NCBI RefSeq assembly: GCF_905220565.1
Contig: NC_059397.1
Span: 18,229,001 to 18,293,000 of the forward strand
Direction: 5' to 3'
Source: Melitaea cinxia
Lineage: Eukaryota; Arthropoda; Insecta; Lepidoptera; Nymphalidae
DNA: 64,000 nucleotides
Every line of letters begins with the position of its first letter. Position 1 is the first letter of the stretch. The translations under genes were made by a program, and so were the position numbers. Below the pieces are notes generated by a model. It saw only the letters and a list, made by a program, of their open reading frames with translations, was not told where the DNA came from and did no database searches. This document shows positions 23,201 to 31,856 of this stretch, in pieces.

Positions 23201-25846
23201 TTCGAAAAAGTTTATAGTTATAACGAAGAAGTTTATAAGAAGTTTAAAACAGTTTTACTTAGCCGTTTTGTTAGCACGCTTTTTATCTGGATGAAACTAG
23301 TCTTAGCTAAAGTAGTTAGGTACTTTTTTGGGATATGTAAGAGATCAAGATCTAGGAATTTCATGTATCTACTACATGTAATAAATAAAATTGGAGTGTC
23401 TGTTTGCAATAGTAAAATAACCGCTTTTTACTAAATGCATATTTATGTATATACAATTTTCGTCTATCTGTCTGTTTGTTCCGGCTAATCTCTGTAACGG
23501 CTCGACCGATTTAGAAGGGACTTTCACTGGCAGATAGCAGATGTAGTAAAGAGTAACTTAGACTAATTTAATTTAGAAAATTATTTATTTTATAACTCTG
23601 CGAACTAAAGATTAACTTTTTTGTTAAATTCCACGCGGACGATGTCGCGGGCATAAAAATTAAACTCCTGGTGCTTAGTATCGTAATAAGAAAATATTTT
23701 AAATAATTTCTATTCATCAAATAACAATAATGTTTCCACATTTTTTTTTTTTTGTTTTTTTTTTTTTTATATAAGAGGATGACGGTGTTATAATTTCGAC
23801 TTTTTCTATTATACTTTAATTTCAATGTATTTTATTTATTTATTTAGGGTCACCAGTAACTGTTAACACTAATTAAACTTAAACTAACTAAAGTAAACTT
23901 AATCTTAATAAATAAAATACCTAAGTGACACAATTTCTTAAGGAGAACACCGCAAGCAAAAAGAAGCGTTACATTCTAAAATAAAAAATAAAAAACATAT
24001 TTAAATTTATAAAAATCAACACTCATCAATTACACATAGGAAGTAGCGATCTTAAAAACAATTTTTCCGTGACTCGCTCGATTTCCCTACAATATCATTA
24101 TCATCATTTGAATAAGCAAATTATAAGAACTATTTTAGCTACAATGCAAACAAATAGATATTCTATCATCATTTTATATTACTGATACAGTATTCATTAA
24201 CTTATTATTAATAGTTGCAGGTGTGACAAAATAAATCTAAAACTAATCTTTAACAATATAAAAACTGAGATCGCCTAAACATTTGAATCAATTTTAAATT
24301 GATTGTAAGTTTATAATCCACGGTCTACTGAATTTCTAAAATTCTATATTCGTCTTTAAGCTCATGTTAGCATGACAACAAATAAAACGTTTTGAGCAAA
24401 TACAAAAAATGATACACAATTATTATGACCAAGAGTTAAAGTGGTAAAATCCTGTAACGTATTATTAATTATAACAATATAAATAAACTTAAATTTTTTT
24501 ATAATTAATAACAATTTATTTATATTTTTAACGTGACTACGTTTAATAAATCGATGATGATAATTGCGTTACGCTCATTGTCCCGTTACGCTCAGTGACG
24601 ACTCGATTAGCCTAGGCGTCTGAGATGTCTTGTTATGACGTTGTCAAGCTAAACTATCGTCCGTAAACCAACTTTACAGACAACCAGATATTTTTTTTTT
24701 TTTTTTAATTTGAGTGAAGACATGAAAATTTTTGAGAAGTAATAGAAAGTGAATTCGCCCGGTAGACCAAATCATTTAAACTTTTTTGAAATAATTTCTT
24801 TCAGAATATCTGTGGCTGTCGACGGGAGTTTACTTCCTCGGACGATTCGTGTCCACATTCACGTTCGGCACAGTCTACATTTACACTTCGGAATTGTTCC
24901 CAACATATTCCAGGAATTCCATGCACGCGTTGTGCTCCGCAATCGGTAGAATTGGTTCAATCGTTGCCCCAATGACGCCGTTACTGGTAATTGTAATAGC
25001 CTTTGATGTTCCAAAATAATAACAATTATTCTAATTTATGACGATAAATTGTTTAATCATTTTGTTTTGATACAATAATAGTATTGATTTAAATTAGCAC
25101 AAGTATTATAGTTATAAACATTTTTCTTTTTTGTTTATTAAATATACAATTCTGAAATTATTTGACTTATCTTTCTTGAAGAATTTCTCATTTCCTTTAT
25201 TTCAAGATATTCAGTCATTTCAGTCTATCGCAGTCCACTGCTGGACATACGCCTCACCAAGTTTACCCCAGGCATCCCGAAAATAGACAGAGATAAGATA
25301 TCAAAATATTATAGTAAATATAATATTTATACAAACTTAAAGACTAAAAAAATAATCTATTGGATAATTTTATCCCGCCTGCATATAACGGGTAGTTGTT
25401 AGTAGTCGTAATGTTAAACATCATACAAATCTATATTTATAAAAATGAATGTTTGTCTATATGTCTTTTATAGAATCGTAAACTATGCATTTGATCATGT
25501 TATAATCTTCATTAAAGTGTTTTGCATGAGCCCACAAAGGTTTCTGAGTTGGTACGACAAAAAAAGCATAGCAACGCGCGCACAGGTTTATAAAAACCTA
25601 GCTAAAATCACTTAATCATATTTTCTTCTTTTATATTTTTCTTTAAAACTTATCGTTCGTTTTCAGACAATATACATGGAAAGTCTTCCAACAATACTCT
25701 TTGGAAGTATATCAATCGTGGCAGGGCTGACAACCCTCCTAGTCCCAGATCTTGACAACGAACCTCTACCAGATAATGTGTTGGAAGCTGAGAAGATCGG
25801 ATCATATCCCCTCACTAACATATCAGATAAAAAAACTGAAGAATAA
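19392..25846 (+). CDS. organic cation transporter-like MFS protein (gene A), 7 exons, 525 aa
   Basis: Spliced CDS: 19392-19558, 20451-20646, 20902-21002, 21721-21872, 22154-22753, 24805-24986, 25667-25846. All introns are GT-AG; the joined frame is open with phases 2,0,2,1,1,0. The protein should be a 12-helix plasma-membrane carrier of small organic ions (SLC22 type); the substrate is not predictable. Helix 1 lies near residues 22-44. A cysteine-rich extracellular loop (about 48-128) has C57, C62, C84, C94, C107, C126 and sequons at N74 and N100. The MFS loop signature GILSDRIGRK is at 150-159, and DESVRWLL at 265-272 matches the family's PESPRWL-like motif after helix 6. Later helices lie near 325-345, 355-375, 383-402, 406-428, 440-462 and 467-490. 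Length is normal for insect family members. Gene B on the opposite strand is its paralog. Confidence 0.93.
19590..19918 (+). repeat. dispersed repeat, family I, with poly-C tracts (gene A intron 1)
   Basis: Contains gctgaccccgcaaacgttg, two ccc-rich tracts each followed by ttataacttaggg, a gaaaaatagat block and atatgcacacaaaatttc. The poly-C half is duplicated in tandem. A reversed copy sits at 35930-36115 in intron 3 of gene B. Confidence 0.65.
20186..20264. repeat. (GT)n microsatellite in gene A intron 1
   Basis: An almost pure dinucleotide run with imperfect gtat edges. The histidine/threonine ORFs on the other strand are artefacts of it. Confidence 0.9.
20451..20646 (+). CDS. gene A exon 2 (extracellular loop)
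   Basis: Acceptor tttacag. Encodes residues 56-121, most of the loop between helices 1 and 2, with five cysteines, two N-glycosylation sequons and the family-typical CNEWIY segment. Donor gtaggg, phase 0. It is nearly twice as long as the matching exon of gene B. Confidence 0.9.
20902..21002 (+). CDS. gene A exon 3 (helix 2, start of MFS signature)
   Basis: Acceptor aatttcag. Encodes FNLACQDWKRT through GILSDR, including helix 2 and the first half of the helix 2-3 loop motif. Length 101 nt, identical to exon 3 of gene B. Donor gtacgt. Confidence 0.93.
21065..21310 (-). repeat. dispersed repeat, family C, diverged copy (gene A intron 3)
   Basis: Reverse-strand copy with recognisable words: cctgctcaaaatctgga, a gttcctgtgt block and a final gtttgccgacg end. 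Better copies are at 37475-37755 and 45415-45690. Confidence 0.5.
21721..21872 (+). CDS. gene A exon 4 (helices 3-4)
   Basis: Acceptor tttttcag. Encodes IGRKAA through CSPAFIL, helices 3 and 4. Length 152 nt, equal to exon 4 of gene B. Donor gtcatt is weak but is supported by the paralog, which uses gtcagt at the same site. Confidence 0.92.
22154..22753 (+). CDS. gene A exon 5 (helices 5-9 and central loop)
   Basis: Acceptor tcttccag. Encodes residues 206-405: helices 5 and 6, the DESVRWLL motif, the lysine-rich central cytoplasmic loop, then helices 7-9. Donor gtatgt, phase 1. Confidence 0.93.
22818..23003 (-). mobile_element. tRNA-derived SINE, second subfamily (gene A intron 5)
   Basis: Minus strand. 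The A-box-like ttggtacagcgg near the 5' end and B box ggttcgatccc near 22938-22949 are intact. The body has gtttgtcgtggcc and tgtgtttccggatctccg, differing from family B, so it is a separate subfamily. Confidence 0.75.
23385..23660 (-). repeat. dispersed repeat, family G (gene A intron 5)
   Basis: Reverse copy of 14128-14462, with ccgctttttactaaatg, a gtctgtttgttccggctaat run and ttccacgcgga at the far end. Confidence 0.6.
24805..24986 (+). CDS. gene A exon 6 (helices 10-11)
   Basis: Acceptor tctttcag. Encodes residues 406-466, including YIYTSELFPTYSRN, a conserved segment of animal organic ion transporters. Length 182 nt, equal to exon 6 of gene B. Donor gtaatt. Confidence 0.93.
25212..25275 (-). 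repeat. RTE tail fragment (gene A intron 6)
   Basis: A short piece with gcagtccactgctggacat, the shared 3' tail of RTE and family A elements. Confidence 0.5.
25667..25846 (+). CDS. gene A exon 7 (helix 12 and C-terminal tail)
   Basis: Acceptor gttttcag. Encodes residues 467-525 and the TAA stop: helix 12, then LVPDLDNEPLPD, typical of the family's proximal tail, and a short charged C-terminus. Confidence 0.92.
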   Translation, partial: TIYMESLPTILFGSISIVAGLTTLLVPDLDNEPLPDNVLEAEKIGSYPLTNISDKKTEE

Positions 25847-25919
25847 CCCAAACGCTTAAGAAAATTAGCTTTAAAAATAAGATTAATTTGTACTTTCAGT
25901 AATTAAATTCATGTCTTCT

Positions 25920-25925
25920 AATAAA
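25920..25925 (+). promoter_or_regulatory. poly(A) signal AATAAA of gene A
   Basis: AATAAA 74 bases after the stop codon, in an AT-rich context. It gives a short 3' UTR typical of insect genes. Confidence 0.7.
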
Positions 25926-26633
25926 GAAGTATTTTATTGGTGTTCTAATTCTAAATACAAAAAAAAATTATACCTTTGTGTGTATATTTACATCAATGAA
26001 AAAAACAACGTTAAACGTTTCTACTTATGTATAACGCAAAATTTAATATACAATTGACATATATATTTATTTATACTTATTTGTCGAACAATAAATGACC
26101 ACGTGGAATGTTGGCGAGAATACTGTTAGCATTCCCTGTTGAATTAGTTTAGACGATTATAATCAACTGCCGAAAAAATATTTGTACTCCAATCACTAAG
26201 TTGTGAAGCTAATTATTGAGGATTTCATACGCTCGTTTACTATTCATCTCGATCACAGAACATTGACACATTATTTACTTACAAAGCTTCGAATATACCA
26301 CAGTTGCTTCAACATAAGGACAATAATTACGAACAGTTTAAACACAAATCCCCATTCGATGACTCGTATTGAATAGCACATGCAATGCGGCGCGGCGCAG
26401 ATTAATATTGCAAGCAGACCCACAGGTGCAAACGGGGCCGAATTGAAAATAGCTTACAAAAGCAAAGTACACTTATCTACGAGTATAGACGAAACGGTAA
26501 CGATGCGACAAGCAGCAAAATATCGTACACGTTAAAATTGATACAATGCGCTATTGTTATGAACATTTAATTAAAACTTTAAATATTAATATAATAGTGT
26601 TATTAAACTTTTAGCAAACAACGATTTATTCAA
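25926..26633. other. spacer; repeat scrap at 26095-26160
   Basis: 26095-26160 (gtggaatgttggcgagaat, ccctgttgaat) is related to 36845-36975 near gene B. The rest is unassigned and could be upstream sequence of the candidate small gene at 26634. Confidence 0.4.
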
Positions 26634-26734
26634 ATGAAATGTGTTTTGCTTTCGACATTTTTTGTTTTATCCTTTGTATTTAAGAGTCATTATCGATATA
26701 ATAAGCAACGCAACAGCCGCTTTGGTGAAGTGGT
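26634..26734 (+). CDS. candidate signal-peptide exon, unproven
   Basis: An ATG opens a frame beginning MKCVLLSTFFVLSFVFKS, a signal-peptide-like N-terminus, then a basic stretch. A good donor, gtgagt, follows at 26735. Against it: the frame closes after 34 codons without splicing, and TTT-rich DNA often mimics hydrophobic peptides. The only downstream candidate exon (27909-28055) does not join in phase using the donors I can see. Treat as a low-confidence prediction. Confidence 0.2.
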
Positions 26735-26868
26735 GTGAGTTGTTGTCTCTTAATAATAATTATTATTATTATTATTACTTATAAATATTAATTAATAATA
26801 ATAATGCGGTAATCTTCGCAAGTACTGATTCGATCATGAAATTTATTTCACTAACGGGAAACTACACT

Positions 26869-27744
26869 TTTTTTTTTTGGTATCGCAGGGGAACCCATTT
26901 ACTGGTGATATCCAGGACGCCCGGGTAGGCAATCCTAGACCATATGTCGGCTTCAGCACTTGGGGCTGCAGTACCGACCAAACCTCTGCGGGAGCCTTCA
27001 GCCGCTTTAATTGGAGGGTCCCGGATCTGCAGGCAACAGGATCCCTCCAGCGACCGGCTGGCTTCGGCGAAAAGGCCAGACTTCTCCTCCATGGGGACTA
27101 TCCGGCTCACCTCTGAATAATCCCGACGACGCCATGTCTAGCAGGACCGGGTTCCCATCCCGGCCCGACACGAGCACAGGGGCGTTACTGGAGGCGCATT
27201 AAGTAGCGCCTCCTACGCACCCCCGTTCGTCTCCTGCGGAAGGAGGCCTCGTCGGTGGCCTCCTCTCTCATCCGCTCGTCGTTCCACTTCTGGGACATTA
27301 CTATCTCGCAGAAGGAGACCATCGCCGTCCAGGACTTGTCGTCGCCGAGCATCGCGGTGATGACGCTAGGCAGTGACAAGTCCCCTCCGAGAACTGTCGT
27401 CAGATCGCGACGCAGTGCCGCCCATCTCGGGCACACCTCGAGGGTGTGCTGGGCAGAGTCCACCGCCGCGCCACAATCGTGACATCCAGTCGTCGGCTCC
27501 TTTTGGACCGTCCGACACAAGTATTCACCAAAGCAGCCGTGCCCGGTGAGAACCTGCGTCAGACGGAAGGTGAGGGGCTTGCGCTTGCGGCGCATCCACC
27601 GCTCAAGGACCGGGCGCAAAGCAGCCGTTACGCGTGTGCCATACGGCTGCTCCGCCAGGTCCTCCCCCCACCTCCACATTAATGCTTCTTGCTCCATCCG
27701 ACGCACCCATAGGATCCCGTCCAACGTGGGGTTCTCACCGAGAG
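26869..27744 (-). mobile_element. 5'-truncated R1-like non-LTR retrotransposon with 16-bp TSD
   Basis: The 16-bp sequence aacgggaaactacact flanks the insert at 26853-26868 and 27745-27760. Directly inside the left copy is a T-run (poly-A tail on the minus strand). The insert is 876 bp: a 3' UTR of about 300 bp and the last 187 codons of an ORF. GC content is much higher than the surroundings. This is textbook target-primed insertion with 5' truncation. The clade is judged from the C-terminal cysteine-histidine motif and poly-A tail and is tentative. Confidence 0.88.
27185..27744 (-). pseudogene. C-terminal fragment of an R1-like LINE ORF2
   Basis: The open frame runs from the 5' truncation point to a stop at 27185-27187. 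It encodes the region downstream of reverse transcriptase, including the zinc-knuckle-like set C-x2-C-x7-H-x4-C (from CHDCGAAVDSAQHTLEVC) and an arginine-rich end. No catalytic domain remains, so it cannot function alone. Confidence 0.8.
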
Positions 27745-27908
27745 AACGGGAAACTACACTATTCTGGGGTGATATAGGCTATATTTTGTTATTATTGAAC
27801 AAAAAATTAGGCAAAAATAATATATATGCAAATCAAGTCGGAGAAATGCGAGCGAGATGAAAACTTGACTATTTGCATCACAAAAATAATAATACGCTAG
27901 TGATATAA

Positions 27909-28055
27909 TATGTAGAAAAAAATAAATCTTTCGACATGTGTCGTATCGTATCCGCTTCGTACGGTTGTTATAAGTCTAGCGATTGCAAACTGAGTCACAA
28001 CCGTGTCGCAATTATATATCCACATCCAGCTAAAGACGGGGAGCCAATATTATGA
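27909..28055 (+). other. open frame with protein-like end and poly(A) signal, unproven
   Basis: The frame closes at a TGA at 28053-28055 and includes SASYGCYKSSDCKLSH, with spaced cysteines. About 110 bases later comes aataaa near 28168. A weak acceptor, atgtag, is at 27911-27915. It could be the last exon of a small secreted-peptide gene starting at 26634, or chance. The phases do not match directly. Confidence 0.15.
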
Positions 28056-28204
28056 ATGTAAATAATCTTGTTTCTGTCGTTTGTATATTAATTTTCATTG
28101 TAATAGATTTTAATTTACTTTTACATGTTATTATTGGTCAATACTGTACCATACAGTATACATATAATAAAGCCAAAAGCCATATATCATTATTAAGCAT
28201 ATAA

Positions 28205-29821
28205 GTTATATGTATAAGGATATTGCTTGCATAAAAAATTATAGACCTATTTCTATTTTACCTGTATTCGGTAAAGTATTTGAAAGACTAATAAGACCCA
28301 CACTTTCCTGGCATATAAAACAAATGATATCGGAACAACAGTCTGGTTTCTTCAAGGCTCGATCCACAACAACCAACCTTGCTTCATTTGTGACCTTTTT
28401 GACCGATTCAGTTGATTCTAATATCCCAGTTGACACAATTTATACAGACGTAAGCAAAGCATTCGATACCGTGGACCACGTTATTCTTCTTCACAAGCTT
28501 TCAACCTTTGGTATAGCAGGTAACTTGTTGGAATGGTTTCGCTCGTATCTGAGCAATCGGAGTTCTAGGGTAGTTGTCAGTGGATACTCGTCTCAAACAT
28601 TTTTAACCCAATCAGGTGTTCCCCAAGGATCAGTTCTGGGGCCTATTTTATTTAATATATTTGTGAACGATATTGTAGGAACATTTAAACACAGCAAATG
28701 TTTTCTTTACGCCGACGATCTCAAAATTGCAAAACAAATAAAAAACCAACATGACACTATCCTTCTACAAGAGGACTTAAACAGCTTAGTCGACTGGTGT
28801 GAGAGAAACGGTTTGAAACTGAACATCGATAAATGCAAATATATACGATTCTCACGTGGAACTTACCCGAACTCGCAGTCTTATACTATCAATAATGAGA
28901 CGTTGCGGGAGGTGATTGCTGTCAAAGACTTGGGAGTTAATTTGGACAGTAAAATTAGATTCCACACACACATTGACAGAATAACAACTAAGGCGTTTCA
29001 AATGCTGGGTTTTGTAATAAGGAACAGTAAAAGTTTTAAAAAACCGCAGACCAAGATTAGCCTTTATGCGGCCCTGGTTCGATCTGGTTTGGAGTACTGT
29101 GCTCAGATCTGGTCACCACACTACGAGGTACATATAAAGCGTATTGAAAGGGTCCAAAAGCGTTTTCTATGGCACCTTTCTTATCAGTGTAATAAAGTAA
29201 AACAGTTGCCGACATATCATAGTCGTTTACAACATTTTAAACTTAATAGTTTGCTCGATCGGAGACATTTATTAGATCAGGTTTTGCTGTATAGATTGGT
29301 TAACGGTATGTTGGACAGCCCCGATCTTGTAGAAAAAATATATATAAATGCGCCCACCAGATTTCCCCGTGCAAGTAAATACGTTCCATTTTCGATTCAA
29401 CGTTCAAAAACAAAATTAGGTCAGAACGCTACCATGAATAGATTATTTGAACAGTATAACCGAATAACAAAAAACAACGACATTGATGTGGATATTTTTT
29501 CAGACAGCCTCCCAAAATTTAAAAATAAACTTATTGCAAGCTTTACTTCTCTATCTTGACATTAAATGCATCACTATGTCTTTCAATATCGATCATGTTC
29601 TGTATGTTTTTCATGATATGTATGAGTGTGTATATTTCTTCTCTTTAAAAAAAAAATAAAAAATATAGTTAACGTTAAGTTGTTATTGTTTATAGATAAA
29701 TTGTATTTTTTTTTCTTTCTATCTTTTTGTAAATTTTAATTTATGTAAGAATTAGTTATTTGGAGTTTTTAGGTTTTTGTTTTTTACATTTATATAAATT
29801 TAAAATAAATAAAATAATTAC
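28205..29821 (+). mobile_element. 5'-truncated Jockey-type non-LTR retrotransposon
   Basis: Contains a continuous reverse transcriptase ORF, a short AT-rich 3' UTR and an (aaataa)n-like end near 29800-29820. The endonuclease and any ORF1 are absent. The exact left end and target duplication could not be set. Confidence 0.75.
28210..29559 (+). CDS. non-LTR retrotransposon reverse transcriptase (5'-truncated ORF2), 449 aa
   Basis: An uninterrupted reverse transcriptase frame. NYRPISILPVFGKVFERLI marks the N-terminal RT block. TDVSKAFDTVDH holds the first catalytic aspartate, QSGVPQGSVLGPILFN is the PQG block, and FLYADDLK carries the YADD catalytic pair. The thumb-like C-terminal region (KRIERVQKRFLWHL and LLYRLVNG) is typical of Jockey/CR1-related LINEs. 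The apurinic endonuclease that normally precedes RT is missing, so the product could not complete target-primed transposition alone. The listed start is simply the first ATG in the fragment. The absence of stops suggests fairly recent insertion. Confidence 0.85.
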   Translation: MYKDIACIKNYRPISILPVFGKVFERLIRPTLSWHIKQMISEQQSGFFKARSTTTNLASFVTFLTDSVDSNIPVDTIYTDVSKAFDTVDHVILLHKLSTFGIAGNLLEWFRSYLSNRSSRVVVSGYSSQTFLTQSGVPQGSVLGPILFNIFVNDIVGTFKHSKCFLYADDLKIAKQIKNQHDTILLQEDLNSLVDWCERNGLKLNIDKCKYIRFSRGTYPNSQSYTINNETLREVIAVKDLGVNLDSKIRFHTHIDRITTKAFQMLGFVIRNSKSFKKPQTKISLYAALVRSGLEYCAQIWSPHYEVHIKRIERVQKRFLWHLSYQCNKVKQLPTYHSRLQHFKLNSLLDRRHLLDQVLLYRLVNGMLDSPDLVEKIYINAPTRFPRASKYVPFSIQRSKTKLGQNATMNRLFEQYNRITKNNDIDVDIFSDSLPKFKNKLIASFTSLS

Positions 29822-30485
29822 TACTTAGATGGAACTGTCCTTAACCACGCCGTGGCAACTTGTAAATAAAACAACACTCAGCAAATTATTGTAAACATTT
29901 ATTTTTAAAATCTGTATTAGTGTATGTTTTGTAAGTTGTCCTAAAAAAATAAATAAATAAATAAAATAAATAAATGTATGGAAAAGAAATATACATAGCA
30001 CATAGCGTTTTAGCAAAAAATACGAGCGACGAAATTTCTTCCAGTTTTTAACGTAATAATTGGCTATTTATATTTCTATCAGATATAATAATTTAAGAGC
30101 CCTAAACCACTAACTTCAAATCTACTCTTGCGATCTTACACGATGATTTTTTTTAACAATTATATGCTTAATTTAATCGTATATTTGGAATAAATTGAAA
30201 TTGTATATAGGTAGTATATATATATTAAATTATGTATTACAATAGCTGTTATTCGTGATAGCTCCTTATTAAGATCATAATATAAAGACCGCCGTTTTAC
30301 TGATGAAGCTGCCTTTTGCACATTTGTTCTTTTATCTGTCACATTATCTTCTTGTCAATCAATGTTTGTGAACAACAAAGATGTCTATGAATAAATTAAA
30401 GAAATATGTCCCATTATTAAAACTAACTAATTTAAAGGTTACCAATTAAGTCGAAATTTAGCAACTAAAACTAAGGTTGGGCACA
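29822..30485. other. no recognised gene
   Basis: AT-rich sequence with (aaat)n-type tracts near 29948-29975. No exon or repeat family recognised. Confidence 0.45.
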
Positions 30486-30511
30486 GTCAGTCAGTCAGTC
30501 AGTCAGTCAGC

Positions 30512-30690
30512 TCAGCCTATTGCAGTCCACTGCTGGACATAGACCTCCCCAAGTTAGCGCCAAACATCCCGGTTTTCCGCAATCCTCATCCAGCCTACAC
30601 CGGCAACTTACGTAGATCGTCGGTCCAACGGGTCGGAGGACGTCCCACACTGCGTTTACCAAGACGCGGTCTCCACTCCAGGACCCGTCT
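30512..30690 (-). pseudogene. RTE-type LINE ORF2 C-terminus
   Basis: The reverse strand reads SVGRPPTRWTDDLRKL, then a decayed tract ending near the gtccagcagtggac tail, which in intact RTE elements encodes a VQQWT-like ending. It shows that the tail common to family A derives from RTE coding sequence. A (tcag)n run at 30486-30510 borders it. Confidence 0.65.
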
Positions 30691-30950
30691 AGGTTGGGCC
30701 AGCAGGAAATATTCTGCTCAAAATCTGGAGAAGCCCATCTGGGGAAATACCTCAACTTACAGAAGATCACAGCTAAATGATACTGCTTCCAAACAGTGTT
30801 ATATTCCTGTGGTAAGGCGATCAGAGCTACTGGGAGGATTGGGGGTAAGGTCAGCAACACGCTTGGGATGCTTCTGGTGTTCGAGACATCTTACCGGTAC
30901 GCTTGTTTTTCCACAATTTCCTTTTTTTTTTTTTTTTTTTGAAAGAACGA
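30691..30950 (+). repeat. dispersed repeat, family C
   Basis: Joined directly to the RTE remnant. It contains ccagcaggaaatattctgct, acagaagatcacagc, a gtgttatattcctg block, gatgcttctggtg and a poly-T end. Family copies are at 37475, 45415, 21065 (-) and 63515 (-). Confidence 0.65.
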
Positions 30951-31137
30951 GGTATAAAAAAGGAGAAAGAGTTAAATCATTTTTGCAAAGGTTAATACGA
31001 AACAGTATATAATCATTAAATTCGTTATTATAATAAAGTATTAATCTCTTTTGAATGTTTTATATTTTAATATAAACAAAAAGTTAAAAGAAGACCGTAA
31101 AATAAAGGATCATTTGAAATCACGGGAGCTTTTGATT

Positions 31138-31402
31138 TTATTTTAAATTCTTTAGATCTCAAGTTTCTAATTATTTATGTGAATCCTTAGAGAATCAAAT
31201 TACATAAAATGGGAGTAAAAAATTAAAAAGAAATTAAATGTACGATTCTTTAAAATATTGTGATATCCTGTTATTATCTTAATGCTGACTCAAGGAATCG
31301 CCAATTAAGGAAAACTGTCAGTACTGAGGATTGCCTCTTCTTCTAGTTCGCTTCTCAGATATCGATGTATTGCAAATTCTTCAAAAGTATACAAGTTTTC
31401 TT
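31138..31402 (-). repeat. dispersed repeat, family F, reversed copy
   Basis: Reverse complement of 236-510, with shared ccttagagaatcaaatt, aaaaattaaaaagaaatta and agatatcgatg words. It lies just beyond the 3' end of gene B. Confidence 0.6.
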
Positions 31403-31653
31403 CAATTTTGTATTTACTTTTATAGCTATTGGGCAAACTTAGCTGTCAATTTATTTTGGGATAGTAAGACTTTTTTTGTTAAGCTGTTTTCTTGTGAATG
31501 GGGCATCTTCATTTTTCTATCAACTGCAGTTCTGTAAAACTACACAAATATTCAAAACAAAATTGAAATGTAGTCTCACAAAATTTCTTCAAATTATAAG
31601 AGATAAAAATCATGACTCAAATTTTAATACCATATTTTATGCCTTTTTAATAA

Positions 31654-31659
31654 TTTATT
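31654..31659 (-). promoter_or_regulatory. possible poly(A) signal overlapping the gene B stop
   Basis: AATAAA begins at the last base of the TGA stop. It would give a very short 3' UTR. A second AATAAA on this strand near 31451-31456 would give about 200 nt and may be the one used. Confidence 0.4.
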
Positions 31660-31856
31660 CATAGTTTAGAGGTATCTCTTTCGATATGGGTCTCCGCGTC
31701 TTTTGGAGGGATCTTTGATTTCCCCAGAGATTCAGCCTGTAGTACGGTGTCTGGTAGCAGATCATCTGATACGTCGGGAACTAGGAAAGTGGTGAGACCG
31801 GCGAATACAGCCACGAGACCGAAGACCAGGGACGGTAGTCCAGACCAATACACGTT
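31659..31856 (-). CDS. gene B exon 7 (helix 12, tail, stop)
   Basis: Acceptor tttacag. Encodes residues 441-505 and a TGA stop: helix 12, LVPDVSDDLLPD, and a charged C-terminal tail slightly longer than in gene A. Confidence 0.91.
   Translation of the reverse strand, partial: NVYWSGLPSLVFGLVAVFAGLTTFLVPDVSDDLLPDTVLQAESLGKSKIPPKDAETHIERDTSKL

Noticed and set aside
27446..27860. Plus-strand ORFs over the R1-like fragment
   Set aside because: Antisense shadows in GC-rich DNA; the minus strand carries the recognisable LINE C-terminus.
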